64,000 nucleotides of DNA, taken from assembly GCF_003751225.1 (NCBI RefSeq), contig NZ_RJKE01000001.1:9052001-9116000 (forward strand). Direction: 5' to 3'. Below the pieces are notes generated by a model. The model ran no database searches and had not been told where the DNA came from. It was given only the letters and a program-made list of their open reading frames with translations. This DNA is from Actinocorallia herbida (GTDB lineage Bacteria > Actinomycetota > Actinomycetes > Streptosporangiales > Streptosporangiaceae). The translations under genes and the position numbers were made by a program. Of the stretch, positions 7,066-16,714 are shown piece after piece. Every line of letters starts with the position of its first letter. The first letter of the stretch is position 1.

Positions 7066-7869
7066 ATGAAGCTCATCGCCACAGATCTCGACGGCACGCT
7101 CGTCCGTTCCGACGGGACCGTCTCCCCCCGTACCGTGGCGGCCCTGGCCCGCGCCGAGCAGGCGGGACTCGCCGTGCTCATGGTGACCGGCCGCCCTCCC
7201 CGCTGGATGAACGTGGTCGCCCAGGAGATCGGCAACCGCGGCCAGGCGATCTGCGCCAACGGCGCGGTGCTGTACGACCTGGTCACCGAACAGATCATCA
7301 GTCGCCGGACGATCCCCGCCGAGGTCCTCGACGAGGTGATCGGCAGGCTTCGGGCGGAACTGCCCGAGCTGCGCTTCGCCGTCGAGTACGGCGAGGGCTT
7401 CGTGTTCGAGGAGCGCTACCTGCACGGCAGGTTCGACCTCGGCAAGATGGGCGGCGAGGCGGTCGACGACGCGGGGCTCGTCGCACGCCCGGCGACCAAG
7501 CTGCTCGGCCTGCACCCCGGCACCGACCCGGACGCCCTCATGGCGCACGCGGTCAAGGCGGTCGGCGACCTCGTGACGATCACCCGGGCGTCCGAGCGCT
7601 CCCTGCTGGAGATCAGCGCCCTGGGCGTCACCAAGGCGACCGCCCTCGAGGACTACTGCGCGGCGCGCGGGGTGGCCCCCGCCGAGGTGATCGCGTTCGG
7701 CGACATGCCGAACGACCTCCCGATGCTGACCTGGGCGGGCCGCCCCTACGCGATGGCCAACGCCCACCCTTCGGTCCTCGCCGCGATTTCCGCCCACACC
7801 CCCGCCGACAACAACGCCGACGGGGTCGCGGCGGTCCTGGAGGACCTTCTCGACGGCCGCGTGTCCTGA
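7066..7869 (+). CDS. HAD-superfamily hydrolase, Cof type
   Basis: 267 residues. Motif I is DLDGTLVRSDG, motif II region is VLMVTGRPP, and motif IV is FGDMPNDLPML, placing it in the Cof/IIB sugar-phosphatase subfamily. These cytoplasmic enzymes dephosphorylate sugar phosphates, nucleotides or cofactors; the substrate cannot be read from sequence. Start chosen at MKLIATDLDGT. An in-frame GTG at 7039 lies inside the upstream hairpin and is unlikely. Confidence 0.87.
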   Translation: MKLIATDLDGTLVRSDGTVSPRTVAALARAEQAGLAVLMVTGRPPRWMNVVAQEIGNRGQAICANGAVLYDLVTEQIISRRTIPAEVLDEVIGRLRAELPELRFAVEYGEGFVFEERYLHGRFDLGKMGGEAVDDAGLVARPATKLLGLHPGTDPDALMAHAVKAVGDLVTITRASERSLLEISALGVTKATALEDYCAARGVAPAEVIAFGDMPNDLPMLTWAGRPYAMANAHPSVLAAISAHTPADNNADGVAAVLEDLLDGRVS

Positions 7870-7876
7870 GACGGCG

Positions 7877-7907
7877 CCGCCCGCGCCCCGGAACGGGACG
7901 CGGGCGG
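7877..7907. terminator. Bidirectional hairpin between convergent genes
   Basis: CCGCCCGCGCCCCG (7877-7890) pairs with 7894-7907 with a single mismatch and a 3-nt loop. It serves the HAD gene on the plus strand and serS on the minus strand. Confidence 0.6.
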
Positions 7908-7921
7908 ACCGACGGTCGGGG

Positions 7922-9187
7922 TCAGCGGCGGCCGCCGACCGGCTCCAGGATCTCGCGGCCGCCCAGGTACTTCTGGAGCGCCTCGGGGACCCGGACGGAT
8001 CCGTCGGCCTGCTGGTGGTTCTCCAGGATGGCGACGATCCAGCGGGTGGTCGCCAGGGTGCCGTTCAGCGTGGCGACGGGCTGGGGCTTGCCTTCGGCGT
8101 CGCGCATCCGGGTCGACAGGCGGCGCGACTGGAACGTGGTGCAGTTCGACGTGCTGGTGAGCTCGCGGTAGTTCTGCTGGGTCGGCACCCAGGCCTCGCA
8201 GTCGAACTTGCGGGCCGCGCTGGAGCCGAGGTCCCCCGCGGCGGTGTCGATGACCCGGTAGGGCAGCTCGACCTTGGCGAGCATCTCCTTCTCCCACTCC
8301 AGCAGCCGCAGGTGCTCGGCGTGCGCGTCGGCGGGGTCGACGTAGGAGAACATCTCGATCTTGTCGAACTGGTGCACCCGGATGATGCCGCGGGTGTCCT
8401 TGCCGTAGGAGCCGGCCTCCCTGCGGAAGCAGCTCGACCAGCCGGCGTACCGCTTGGGCAGATCGGTGAGGATCTCGTCCATGTGGTACCCGGCGAGGCC
8501 CACCTCGGCGGTGCCGACGAGGTAGAGGTCGTCGGCGGGCAGGTGGTAGACCTCGGGCGCGTGGTTGCCGAGGAAGCCGGTGCCCTCCATCGTCTCCGGC
8601 TTGACCAGGACCGGCACGTACATCGGGACGAACCCGGCGGAGACGGCCTGCTCCATCGCCATGTTGAGCAGCGCGAGCTGAAGCTGCATGCCGATGCCGG
8701 TGAGGAAGTAGAAGCGCGAGCCGGAGACCTTCGCGCCGCGTTCCATGTCGATGGCGCCGAGCAGTTCGCCCAGCTCCAGGTGGTCGCGCGGAGTGAAGTC
8801 GAAGGCCGGGATCTCGCCGACCGTCTCCAGCACGACGTAGTCGTCCTCGCCGCCCGCGGGCGCGTCCTCGATGATGTTGGGCACCGAGCGCAGCAGCGTG
8901 TTGAGCTCCTCGCCGAGGACGCCGGACTCCGCCTCGGCCTCCTTGACGGCCTGGGCCAGCTCCTTGGCCTTGGCGAGCAGGGCCTGCTTCTCGTCGCCCT
9001 GAGCCCGGGAGACCAGCTTGCCGGAACTCTTCTGCTCGGCGCGCAGCTGCTCGAACCGGGTCAGCGCGGCACGGCGGCGCTCGTCGAGGCCGAGCAGGGA
9101 GTCGACGACTGCCTCGTCCTCGCCTCGGGCGCGCTGGGAGGCGCGCACGCGTTCGGGGTCTTCACGAAGGGCTCGCAGGTCAATCAC
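7922..9187 (-). CDS. serS: Seryl-tRNA synthetase
   Basis: 421 residues, normal length. The N-terminal coiled-coil arm (about 30-105) binds the long arm of tRNA-Ser. Class II motif 2 is [20 protein letters not shown] and motif 3 is [16 protein letters not shown]. The enzyme charges tRNA-Ser with serine using ATP. GTG start at [13 protein letters not shown] tRNA-Ser(UGA) gene lies 2.5 kb to the left. Confidence 0.97.
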   Translation of the reverse strand: MIDLRALREDPERVRASQRARGEDEAVVDSLLGLDERRRAALTRFEQLRAEQKSSGKLVSRAQGDEKQALLAKAKELAQAVKEAEAESGVLGEELNTLLRSVPNIIEDAPAGGEDDYVVLETVGEIPAFDFTPRDHLELGELLGAIDMERGAKVSGSRFYFLTGIGMQLQLALLNMAMEQAVSAGFVPMYVPVLVKPETMEGTGFLGNHAPEVYHLPADDLYLVGTAEVGLAGYHMDEILTDLPKRYAGWSSCFRREAGSYGKDTRGIIRVHQFDKIEMFSYVDPADAHAEHLRLLEWEKEMLAKVELPYRVIDTAAGDLGSSAARKFDCEAWVPTQQNYRELTSTSNCTTFQSRRLSTRMRDAEGKPQPVATLNGTLATTRWIVAILENHQQADGSVRVPEALQKYLGGREILEPVGGRR

Positions 9188-9233
9188 AGACCCGAGGTTA
9201 TCGCCCCGGGGCACCCCGGCGCTTCCCGATATC

Positions 9234-9266
9234 CCCGGGGCGGGCCGCGCGCCGACCCGCCCCGGG
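9234..9266 (-). terminator. Hairpin after the secreted Ig-like gene
   Basis: CCCGGGGCGGG (9234-9244) pairs perfectly with 9256-9266 around an 11-nt loop. It lies in the 104-bp gap between the end of the secreted protein gene and the serS start. Confidence 0.55.
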
Positions 9267-9291
9267 AGCTCTCAGGTACCGCCGGAGGGCG

Positions 9292-10272
9292 TCAGCGCAC
9301 GTCGACGTAGGTCTTGCCGCTGGTGACCCTGAAGTCGGCGCCCGTGCCCTTGTAGACGGTCCGCCAGTATCCGTCGCGGGTCGCGGTGAACTTCTTGCCG
9401 TACCTGCCGTCCGCGCCGACCCAGGCGTCGTCCTTGAAACGCCACTTGCTGGAGCCCTTGGCGCGGAAGTAGACCGCGACGTGGACCCTGCCGAGCGCCG
9501 CCCAGAGCCCGTCGACCTTGTGGCCGAGGGAGCCGTAGACGCGGACCTTGCCCTTGTACTTGACCTTCTTGGGCGTCGCCGACGCCGACAGACGGGTCGG
9601 GTAGCGGGAGTCGACCCAGATCTTCTTCTCGGTGGCCGCCCAGCCGTCGGCGGCGGAGTTGGCCGGGAGGGTGACGAGCCAGGTGCCGTCCTGGGCGACG
9701 GTCGGGGCGAACCGGAACTTGCCCTTGCCGTCGGTGGCGGCCGAGGCGACGTAGCTCCAGTTCTGGCCGTCGGGGGAGAACAGCAGGTCGAGGCGGGCGC
9801 CGGACAGCGCCTCCCGGCCCGCGAGGCCGCTCCGGTAGAGGCGGCCGGTGATGTTCACCGGCTTGTTCTGCGCGACGGGCCTGGGCTGGGCGCCGAACCC
9901 GTCGATGCCGGTGCGGTAGACGACGTTGTAGAACGGCGTCGCAGCGGTGGACTCGTTGTAGGAGGAGTCTCCGAAGAAGTCCGCGGTGAAGGCGCCGCTG
10001 CGGGGCACCCTGAGTTCGGCGATGTAGAGGCCCTGTCCGTTGGTCTCCACGATCTGGCGCTTGCCCGCGACGTCGACGAGGACGTCCCGGTCGGCGAGGG
10101 CCTTACCGCCGGACGTGAGCTTGCCGGTGACCGTGACCTCGTCGCCGATGAAGGCGGGGGGTGCGGCGACCTTGATGGTCAGGGTGCTGCCGGCCGCGGC
10201 ATAGGCGGGCGGCGCGAACGCGAGGCCGCCGGCCAGGAGCGCCAGGCCGGTGGATACGGCGATGATGCGCAA
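9292..10272 (-). CDS. Secreted beta-sandwich repeat protein
   Basis: 326 residues. The TTG start at 10272 has GGAGG five bases upstream and gives a clean signal peptide ending near PAYAAAG. After it come beta-rich modules: one resembling bacterial Ig/SD-repeat folds (TLTIKVAAPPAFIGDEVTVTG) and a C-terminal part with KWRFKDDAWVGADGRYGKKF and YWRTVYKGTGADFRVTSG. No catalytic motif is visible. It is likely an exported structural or adhesive protein. It has its own AT-rich upstream region. Confidence 0.75.
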   Translation of the reverse strand: MRIIAVSTGLALLAGGLAFAPPAYAAAGSTLTIKVAAPPAFIGDEVTVTGKLTSGGKALADRDVLVDVAGKRQIVETNGQGLYIAELRVPRSGAFTADFFGDSSYNESTAATPFYNVVYRTGIDGFGAQPRPVAQNKPVNITGRLYRSGLAGREALSGARLDLLFSPDGQNWSYVASAATDGKGKFRFAPTVAQDGTWLVTLPANSAADGWAATEKKIWVDSRYPTRLSASATPKKVKYKGKVRVYGSLGHKVDGLWAALGRVHVAVYFRAKGSSKWRFKDDAWVGADGRYGKKFTATRDGYWRTVYKGTGADFRVTSGKTYVDVR

Positions 10273-10423
10273 CGGGTCCTCCGAGGGGGACGGGAGGGGA
10301 TTCCGGAGATCTCCGGAACGGTCGTGATCAAGCGGAACACCCGTTATACCAGGATTTCCAAAAATAATTCGGAACCCAGGCAACCTTCCCACTCCATGGA
10401 GTGTCGCCCTATGTCGCCTTTCT

Positions 10424-11179
10424 TCAGGGGCGTGTCCAGGTGAAGACCGGCGGACGCCGCTCCTTGAAGGCCGCGACGCCCTCGGCCGCGTCCGCGCCGG
10501 AGATCGACCCCTCCTGCCAGGAGGCGAGCCGGTCCTCGGTCATGGTCCCGGTGACGAACCCGTCGATGATGTCCTTGGCCGCCTCGTGGCTGAACTGCGA
10601 GCGGGACAGCAGGACGTCGAGGTAGGCGCGGACCCGTCCCGCGAGGTCGTCGGTGACCTCCTGGAGGAAGCCCAGGCGCAGCGCGTGCCCGGCGTCGATG
10701 AGGTCGGCCGAGTACAGCAGGTACTTGGCGGCGGCCGGGCCGACCAGGGCGATCAACCTGCGGATCGCCGACGGCGGGTACACGATGCCGATCTTGGCGG
10801 GGGTGATCGCGAAGCGCGCGCCGGTGTCGGCGAAGCGCACGTCGCAGGCGCCCGCAAGCTGCCAGCCGCCGCCGACGCAGAAGCCGCGGATCGCCGCGAT
10901 CGTCGGCTTGGGGAACGCGGCGAGCGCCGCCTCGGCCTGCGCCGACAGGTTCGCCTCGCCCGCGGCGTTGATCTCGGCGAGCTCGGTGATGTCGGCCCCC
11001 GCGCAGAAGTGGTCGCCCTCCCCGGCGAGCACGAGCACGCGGACGCCCGGATCGTCGGCCAGCTTGCCGACCAGGCCGGGCAGCTCGCGCCACATGGCCG
11101 CGGACATCGAGTTGCGCTTCGCGGGATTGCTGATGGTCACCGTGGCGACGCCGCCCGAGACACCGGTTTCCAGGCTCAT
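10424..11179 (-). CDS. Enoyl-CoA hydratase/isomerase family protein
   Basis: 251 residues of the crotonase fold. The oxyanion-hole segments are HFCAGADITELAE and GFCVGGGWQLAGACDVRFA. In the segment that carries a catalytic Glu in classical hydratases, this protein reads FAITPAKIGIVYP, as in the branch that includes methylmalonyl-CoA decarboxylase-like enzymes. It acts on an acyl-CoA thioester, but not necessarily as a beta-oxidation hydratase. No acyl-CoA genes are adjacent. Confidence 0.85.
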   Translation of the reverse strand: MSLETGVSGGVATVTISNPAKRNSMSAAMWRELPGLVGKLADDPGVRVLVLAGEGDHFCAGADITELAEINAAGEANLSAQAEAALAAFPKPTIAAIRGFCVGGGWQLAGACDVRFADTGARFAITPAKIGIVYPPSAIRRLIALVGPAAAKYLLYSADLIDAGHALRLGFLQEVTDDLAGRVRAYLDVLLSRSQFSHEAAKDIIDGFVTGTMTEDRLASWQEGSISGADAAEGVAAFKERRPPVFTWTRP

Positions 11180-11224
11180 GGCGGAGATCGTACCTAGCGG
11201 TGATCTCCCGACCGTCGGCCGACC

Positions 11225-11728
11225 TCAGAGCCCCATGATCGGCGGCGCGTAGGAGAACTCGCCGAGACCGTCCGGGCGGTAGGCGCTGAGCACCCGGACC
11301 TGGAAGTGCACGCCCCACGCCGGATCCGGCGCGCGGACGCCCAGGTCGGAGGCCGGGACGAACCCGAACCTGCCGTAGTAGTCCGGATCGCCGAGCAGCG
11401 CGATGAAGGGCTCGTCCAGCGCGTCGGCCGCGCCGAGCACCGCGTGCATCAGCGCCCTGCCGACGCCCGAGCGCTGCACGTCGGGCCGGACCGACAGCGG
11501 GGCGAGGCCCAGCGCGGGCGTCGTCCCCGCCCGGCCGCGGGTGCAGACCACATGCCCGACGATGTCGCCGCCGAGCTCGGCGACCAGGGACAGCCGCGGG
11601 ATCCAGGCGGGGTCGGCGCGCAGCTCGTCCACCAGGGGCGCCTCGGCCGCGTGCGGGCCGCCGAACGCCGCGGCCACGACCTCCCGGATCGCCCGCGCGT
11701 CCGCGGGCCGCTCCCGGCGGATGATCAA
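11225..11728 (-). CDS. GNAT-family N-acetyltransferase
   Basis: 167 residues. The acetyl-CoA loop is DVQRSGVGRALMHAVL (Q/R-x-x-G-x-G/A) and the C-terminal segment GDPDYYGRFGFVPAS is typical of the YhbS-like branch. The TTG start at 11728 overlaps the pheA stop as TTGA, indicating translational coupling. The acceptor amine is unknown. Confidence 0.85.
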   Translation of the reverse strand: MIIRRERPADARAIREVVAAAFGGPHAAEAPLVDELRADPAWIPRLSLVAELGGDIVGHVVCTRGRAGTTPALGLAPLSVRPDVQRSGVGRALMHAVLGAADALDEPFIALLGDPDYYGRFGFVPASDLGVRAPDPAWGVHFQVRVLSAYRPDGLGEFSYAPPIMGL

Positions 11729-12645
11729 GACTGGCCCCGGATGCCCGAGAGCCAGTCGGACGCCGCGGCGAAGTCCTCGTCGGCGGTGCCGCGCCGGGCC
11801 ACCGGGCGCACCCCGTCGGCCGCCGGGTAGCTGCCGACGAACCTGACCTCGGCGCAGACCCGGCGCAGACCCATCAGCGCCTCGCCGACGCGGGCGTCCT
11901 CGACGTGGCCCTCGAAGTCGATCCAGAACAGGTAGGAGCCGAGCCCGGCCCCGGTGGGCCGCGACTGGATGAGCGTCAGGTTGATCCCCCGGACGAAGAA
12001 CTCCTGGAGGATCTGGAGCAGCGCGCCCGCGTGGTCGTCGCGGATGTAGGCGACGACGGTCGTGCGGTCGCGGCCGGTGCGCCGCGGCGGCGCGCACGGC
12101 AGGGACAGCTCGACGAACCGGGTGACCGCCCCGTCGACGTCGTGGATCTTCGAGGCGAGCGCGGTGAGCCCGTACCTGGCGGCGGCGAAGGATCCGGCGA
12201 GGGCCGCGTCGTACAGGCCGTCGGCGACGTGCTGGGCGGCTTCGGCGTTCGAGGTCGCGGCCCGCCATTCGGCGTCCGGGACGTGCGCGGCGAGCCAGCG
12301 GCGGCACTGCGGCTGGGCGTGCGGGTGGGACGCGACGGTCTTGATGTCGGCGAGCGCGGTGCCCGGCCGGACGAGGAGCGCGAACTCGACCGCCAGATGG
12401 ATCTCCGTGACGATCTGGAGCTGCTCGCCCGTCGCCAGCTCGTCGAGGGTCGTCGGCACCGAGCCTTCGACGGAGTTCTCCAGGGCCACGACCGCGCGCG
12501 AGGCGAACCCGCTGCGGACGGCGTCCAGCGCGGCGGGCACTGTGGCGTAAGGCATCCGCTCGGCTTCGGCCGCACCGGGCAGCGTGAGCAGCGCGGCTTC
12601 GGTGAAGGTGCCTTCGGGACCCAGGTAGGCGTAACGGTCGGGCAT
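11725..12645 (-). CDS. pheA: Prephenate dehydratase
   Basis: 306 residues. The N-terminal PDT domain begins RYAYLGPEGTFTEAAL and carries SVEGSVPTTLDEL and VTRFVEL, the catalytic TRF motif. A C-terminal ACT domain (GALLQILQEFFVRGINLTLI) should bind phenylalanine for feedback control; the usual ESRP there is QSRP. It converts prephenate to phenylpyruvate. It is monofunctional, with no chorismate mutase domain. Confidence 0.95.
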   Translation of the reverse strand: MPDRYAYLGPEGTFTEAALLTLPGAAEAERMPYATVPAALDAVRSGFASRAVVALENSVEGSVPTTLDELATGEQLQIVTEIHLAVEFALLVRPGTALADIKTVASHPHAQPQCRRWLAAHVPDAEWRAATSNAEAAQHVADGLYDAALAGSFAAARYGLTALASKIHDVDGAVTRFVELSLPCAPPRRTGRDRTTVVAYIRDDHAGALLQILQEFFVRGINLTLIQSRPTGAGLGSYLFWIDFEGHVEDARVGEALMGLRRVCAEVRFVGSYPAADGVRPVARRGTADEDFAAASDWLSGIRGQS

Positions 12646-12741
12646 GAAACAAAAGATTAACCGAGTCGGATCGCCGCTCGTGTGGCTAAGGGAGCCGAGC
12701 GCTGGTTTTGTGCGGACGGCCGGGGCGCGTCGGCCGAAGAG

Positions 12742-13182
12742 TCAGCCGCCTACGGGGGCGCCGAAGTCGGCGAGGGGGTCGTCGAGTTCCACGACGGGGC
12801 CGCGGCCGAGGCGGGCTGCGCGCAGGGCGTGCTCCTCTTCGGGGGAGAGCAGCTGGGAGCTTCGGCCGCCCTGGACGACCTTGGCGTAGGTGCGGGTCTC
12901 GCTGCGCCCGTTGATCGAGCTGATCACCACGCCGTCCCCCGCGGCGTCGAGGACGGCGAGGGAGAACGACAGCTCGCCCGACATCTCGGCGAGCGCGTCG
13001 TAGCGCACGATGGCGAGGTCGCGGAGCGCCTTCTTGTCCACCCCCGTGGCCACCTGCATCTGCCGGCGGAGGACGTCGGCGCACTCCTCGACGACCCTGC
13101 CCACCCGGCTGCGCGCGGTGAGCGCCATGGCGAGGCCGGCCAATCCGCTGAGAGCGCCCACGACGGCGACGGTGATAAGCAT
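12742..13182 (-). CDS. DUF4446 family membrane-anchored protein
   Basis: 146 residues. One N-terminal transmembrane helix (LITVAVVGALSGLAGLAMAL) is followed by an amphipathic region and the DUF4446 core (IVRYDALAEMSGELSFSLAVLD and GVVISSINGRSETRTYAK). The family is conserved but uncharacterised. Its ATG shares a base with the stop of the upstream glycosyltransferase gene (TGATG), so the two are coupled. Confidence 0.85.
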   Translation of the reverse strand: MLITVAVVGALSGLAGLAMALTARSRVGRVVEECADVLRRQMQVATGVDKKALRDLAIVRYDALAEMSGELSFSLAVLDAAGDGVVISSINGRSETRTYAKVVQGGRSSQLLSPEEEHALRAARLGRGPVVELDDPLADFGAPVGG

Positions 13183-14462
13183 CACGGGGTGAGCGTACCC
13201 ATGCCGACGCGCTCCGGGCCTTCTTCCCGCCCCTGCGGAGGTGTTTCCCGCCACATTTCGTTCACCAGCCAGCCACCGAGGACGAACAGCAGGGCCACCG
13301 CGCCGAGCCCGTACGAGCTCTGCATGGCCCTGCCCAGGGCCTGTTCCCAGACCGGGAGCCGGCCCTGGATGTGGGAGGTGCCCCACCAGGGCGTCTGGAG
13401 CACGTAGAACAGCCACACACCGGCCGCCGCCAGGCAGCGACGGAGGTTGCGCCCATCTCCCGCCAGAGCCCCGACGACCAGGACGATCCACACGAGGTGG
13501 TGGATCCAGGCGACCGGCGAGAGCAGGACGGCGAGGAGCCCGGTGATCGCGATCCCTGCCGTCTCGGCCGACCAGGCGTTCGTCGGGGAAAGCCGCCCGG
13601 ACGCGCCCAGCAGGGACAGCTTCCTGGCGTACCGGAAACCGACGAACGCGACGGTGACGACGGCGACGAGCCAGACGAGCGAGGTGACCGTGTCCGGCCA
13701 GTACAGGCGCAGCAGGAAACCGCGCAGCGACTGGTTGGAGGTGCCGAAGTTGGAGCCGACCCGGTCGCCGGCGAGCAGCGCCCCGAACCAGAAGTCGACG
13801 GAGTCGCGCGGCAGCATCACGAAGGTGAGGAGGCTCACGCCCACTGCGGTGAGCACCGCGTTCCCCGCCGCCTCGCGCCGCCGGGTGATCAGGAAGTAGA
13901 CCAGGAAGACGCCGGGCACCAGCTTGAACGCGGTGGCCAGGCCGACGAGCACGCCGCGCGGCCAGTACGTGCGCGGGGCGAGGCAGTCCATCACGCACAG
14001 CGCGACGAGGAAGAGCCCCACCTGGCCGAACCTGACCTGGTCGTAGACGGGCAGCGGGAAGATCAGCGCGGCGACGAGCCCGCCGAACACCAGGGGCCCG
14101 AAATCACCCGCGCGGGCGATCAGCGGGCGAAATCCCCACCAGACCGCCAGCGCCAGCGCCCCGAACACCAGCCCGACCATGACGACCTGGGCCACCGGCC
14201 AAGGCAGCCAGGCCAAGGGGGCGGCCAGGATCGCCGAGAAGGGGGGATACGTGAAGGGGAGGAGTTGGGGGGCCTGCGTGACGAAGTCGTAGACGGATCT
14301 TCCGTCGAGGACGGCCTGCCCGGCCGTCCGGTAGACGTCGAGGTCGACGAGGCGCTGGTCTTCGGGGTTGCTGAGCCAGCTCATCGCGACGGGCACGAGG
14401 GCGGCGCCGGCCGCCAGCAGGCCGCCGAAGGCGGCGATCGTGCGTCTCCAGGGTCCTGCCAT
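13182..14462 (-). CDS. GT-87-type polytopic glycosyltransferase
   Basis: 426 residues with about 10-12 transmembrane helices. The first loop carries the GT-C acidic pair in RLVDLDVYRTAGQAVLDG, then YDFVTQAPQLLPFTYPPF, the signature of DUF2029/GT-87 (PimE-like) enzymes. They transfer mannose or arabinose from polyprenyl phosphate on the outer face of the membrane. Start at MAGPWRRTIAAFGG. It is coupled to the DUF4446 gene and divergent from the phosphatase-fold gene. Confidence 0.87.
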   Translation of the reverse strand: MAGPWRRTIAAFGGLLAAGAALVPVAMSWLSNPEDQRLVDLDVYRTAGQAVLDGRSVYDFVTQAPQLLPFTYPPFSAILAAPLAWLPWPVAQVVMVGLVFGALALAVWWGFRPLIARAGDFGPLVFGGLVAALIFPLPVYDQVRFGQVGLFLVALCVMDCLAPRTYWPRGVLVGLATAFKLVPGVFLVYFLITRRREAAGNAVLTAVGVSLLTFVMLPRDSVDFWFGALLAGDRVGSNFGTSNQSLRGFLLRLYWPDTVTSLVWLVAVVTVAFVGFRYARKLSLLGASGRLSPTNAWSAETAGIAITGLLAVLLSPVAWIHHLVWIVLVVGALAGDGRNLRRCLAAAGVWLFYVLQTPWWGTSHIQGRLPVWEQALGRAMQSSYGLGAVALLFVLGGWLVNEMWRETPPQGREEGPERVGMGTLTP

Positions 14463-14533
14463 GGGTCCATCCTGGCGCAAGCCGACCACTAACCTGGGGA
14501 CGAGCGTCGATGAGGGGCCCTGGGGAGGTGCCG

Positions 14534-16714
14534 TTGACCCGCTGGCGGATGCACCGTCGGGACGCCGCCGCAGCGGGACGGATTCTCCTCCTCGCGCTGC
14601 TCGCGGCGCTGATCCCGGTCGTCGCGCTGCCCGCTTCCGCGCAGGCGGCGGTGCGGCCGGGGCCGGTCGTGGTCGTCGGAGTACCGGGCCTCGAGTGGTC
14701 CGACCTCTCTCCGGGGGACACCCCTGCGCTGTGGAAGATGGTCGGGAAGGGCGCCGCGGCGTCCCTGTCGATCCGGACCACCACCACGCGAACCTGCCCG
14801 ATCGACGGCTGGCTGACCCTCTCGGCGGGCCAGCGCGCCAGGCTGGAGCACGGCGCGTGCGCCCTGCCTCCCACCCCGCGCGCGGCGCCGGGCGGGGGCG
14901 CGGTGGTGCCGGGCTGGGCGGCGATCGCCGAGGACAACACGACGACCAACTACCAGGCGCAGGTCGGGGCGCTCGGCGCCCGGGTCCAGGAGTCCGGCGG
15001 GTGCACCCGGGCGGTCGGGCCCGGCGCGGCCCTCGGCGCGGCCGACACCGAAGGCAGGATCGACGACTACGTGCCGGTGCCCGAGGACGTCGAGGACTGG
15101 TCGCGCTGCCCGTTCACCGTCGTGGAGATCGACGACGTCTACCGCGTGTTCGTCGAGGCGGGGGTGGACGAGGACGGCGAGCAGGTCGAGGTCCCGGCCG
15201 CCGACCGGGCCGACGCCGCCGCGGCCGCCGACACCCGGGTCGCCGCCCTGCTCGGCAGGCTCCCGGCGGACGCGACGGTCCTGCTGGCCGGGCTCGCCGA
15301 CACCACCGGCGACCCGCACCTGCACGTCGCGGTCGCCCAGGGCCCGGGGTTCTCCTCGGGCTACCTCACCAGCTCCTCGACCCGGCGGCGCGGCCTCGTC
15401 ACGCTGACCGACCTCAGCACGACGGTCCTGTCCGTCCTCGGGCTGTCCCAGCCGTCGGGGATGGTCGGGGCGACCTGGCGGACGGTCCCCTCACCGGACA
15501 CCGCGGCGCAGAAGACCGACGTCCTGCATGACGAGGACGTCGCCGCGCAAGCGATACGGAGCCTGAGTGGTGCCTTCTTCATCGTTCTGCTCGCCGCACA
15601 ACTTCTGCTCTACGGATTCGCCGCCCTTTCGCTGCGCCGTCGCGCGTTCGACCGGCGCCGCGTCCTCGGACTGACCCGGATCGTCGCCCTCGGCGGTGCG
15701 GCGGCCCCGGTGGGCACCTATCTGGCCAACCTCATCCCGTGGTGGCGCTCGGACCACCCCGTCGTCTCCCTCACCGTCTGCGTGGCGGCGGCGACCGCCC
15801 TGGTGACCGCCGCGGCCCTGGCCGGGCCCTGGCGGCGCAGCCTGACGGGCTCGGGCCTGGTCATCGCGATGATCACCGTCGCGGTCCTCGGCATCGACGC
15901 CATGACCGGCTCGCACCTCCAGCTCAACGCCTTCATGGGCTATACCGCGCTCGTCGCGGGCCGGTTCTACGGCTTCGGGAACATGGCGTTCTCGCTCTTC
16001 GCCACCGCCGCGATCCTCACCGCGGCCTGGCTCGCCGAACCCCTCGTGCGGGCGGGCCGGCGCCGTGCGGCGGCCGCCCTGGTCGTCGCGATCGGGCTCG
16101 GCGCGATGACCGTCGACGGGTTCCCCGGCTGGGGCGCCGACTTCGGCGGGGTCGTCGCGATCCTGCTGGGCACCGCGGTCCTCGCCCTCCAGGTCGGCGG
16201 CCAGCGGGTCTCCGCGGTGCGGATCGCGCTGGCGGGCGCGGTCGGCGCCGGGGTCGTCCTCGGCATGGCGTTCCTGGACTCGCTGCGGGCCGAGCCGACC
16301 CACCTCGGCAAGTTCTGGGAGCAGCTCGCCGCGGGCGAGGCCCTGGGCGTCGTCACCCGCAAGGCCGGGGCGATGCTGCGGAGCTTCGGCGGGTACCTGC
16401 CGTTCACGCTGATGGCGATCAGCGCCCTGCTGTTCCTGTTCCTCGTGCTGGCGCGGCCCCTGGCGTGGCGGGCCTCGGCCCTGGCCCGCGCCTACGACTA
16501 CAGCCCGACCTTCGCGCCGTCGCTCGTCGCGGTCCTCACCGTCACCCTGGTGGGCATGCTGATGAACGACTCGGGCGTGGTGATCCCCGCGCTGGTCTTC
16601 ACGCTGGCGGTCCCGCTGGTGCTGGCGGCGTGCGTACGAGCACTGGAACTGGACGCCGAGCGAGGCATGTCCCCACCAGAGCCGCCAGCACCGCGGCCAG
16701 CACGAACGGCATGA
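14534..16714 (+). CDS. Phosphatase-fold plus polytopic membrane protein
   Basis: About 726 residues. After a signal peptide, residues to about 330 resemble an alkaline-phosphatase-like domain (VVVVGVPGLEWSDL, TCPIDGWLTLSAG, LTDLSTTVLSVLGL). The C-terminal half has roughly ten membrane helices, with HLQLNAFMGYTALVAGRFYG and GWGADFGGVVAILLG. I infer a role in an extracellular phosphate-ester or lipid-linked step of envelope assembly. TTG 14534 has GGGGAGG at good spacing; ATG 14510 is the alternative. The last 116 bp overlap the convergent mannosyltransferase. Confidence 0.75.
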   Translation: MTRWRMHRRDAAAAGRILLLALLAALIPVVALPASAQAAVRPGPVVVVGVPGLEWSDLSPGDTPALWKMVGKGAAASLSIRTTTTRTCPIDGWLTLSAGQRARLEHGACALPPTPRAAPGGGAVVPGWAAIAEDNTTTNYQAQVGALGARVQESGGCTRAVGPGAALGAADTEGRIDDYVPVPEDVEDWSRCPFTVVEIDDVYRVFVEAGVDEDGEQVEVPAADRADAAAAADTRVAALLGRLPADATVLLAGLADTTGDPHLHVAVAQGPGFSSGYLTSSSTRRRGLVTLTDLSTTVLSVLGLSQPSGMVGATWRTVPSPDTAAQKTDVLHDEDVAAQAIRSLSGAFFIVLLAAQLLLYGFAALSLRRRAFDRRRVLGLTRIVALGGAAAPVGTYLANLIPWWRSDHPVVSLTVCVAAATALVTAAALAGPWRRSLTGSGLVIAMITVAVLGIDAMTGSHLQLNAFMGYTALVAGRFYGFGNMAFSLFATAAILTAAWLAEPLVRAGRRRAAAALVVAIGLGAMTVDGFPGWGADFGGVVAILLGTAVLALQVGGQRVSAVRIALAGAVGAGVVLGMAFLDSLRAEPTHLGKFWEQLAAGEALGVVTRKAGAMLRSFGGYLPFTLMAISALLFLFLVLARPLAWRASALARAYDYSPTFAPSLVAVLTVTLVGMLMNDSGVVIPALVFTLAVPLVLAACVRALELDAERGMSPPEPPAPRPARTA

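Noticed and set aside
9182-9291. Possible T-box leader for serS
   Set aside because: The hairpin belongs to the upstream gene's end, and no T-box sequence is seen in the short leader.
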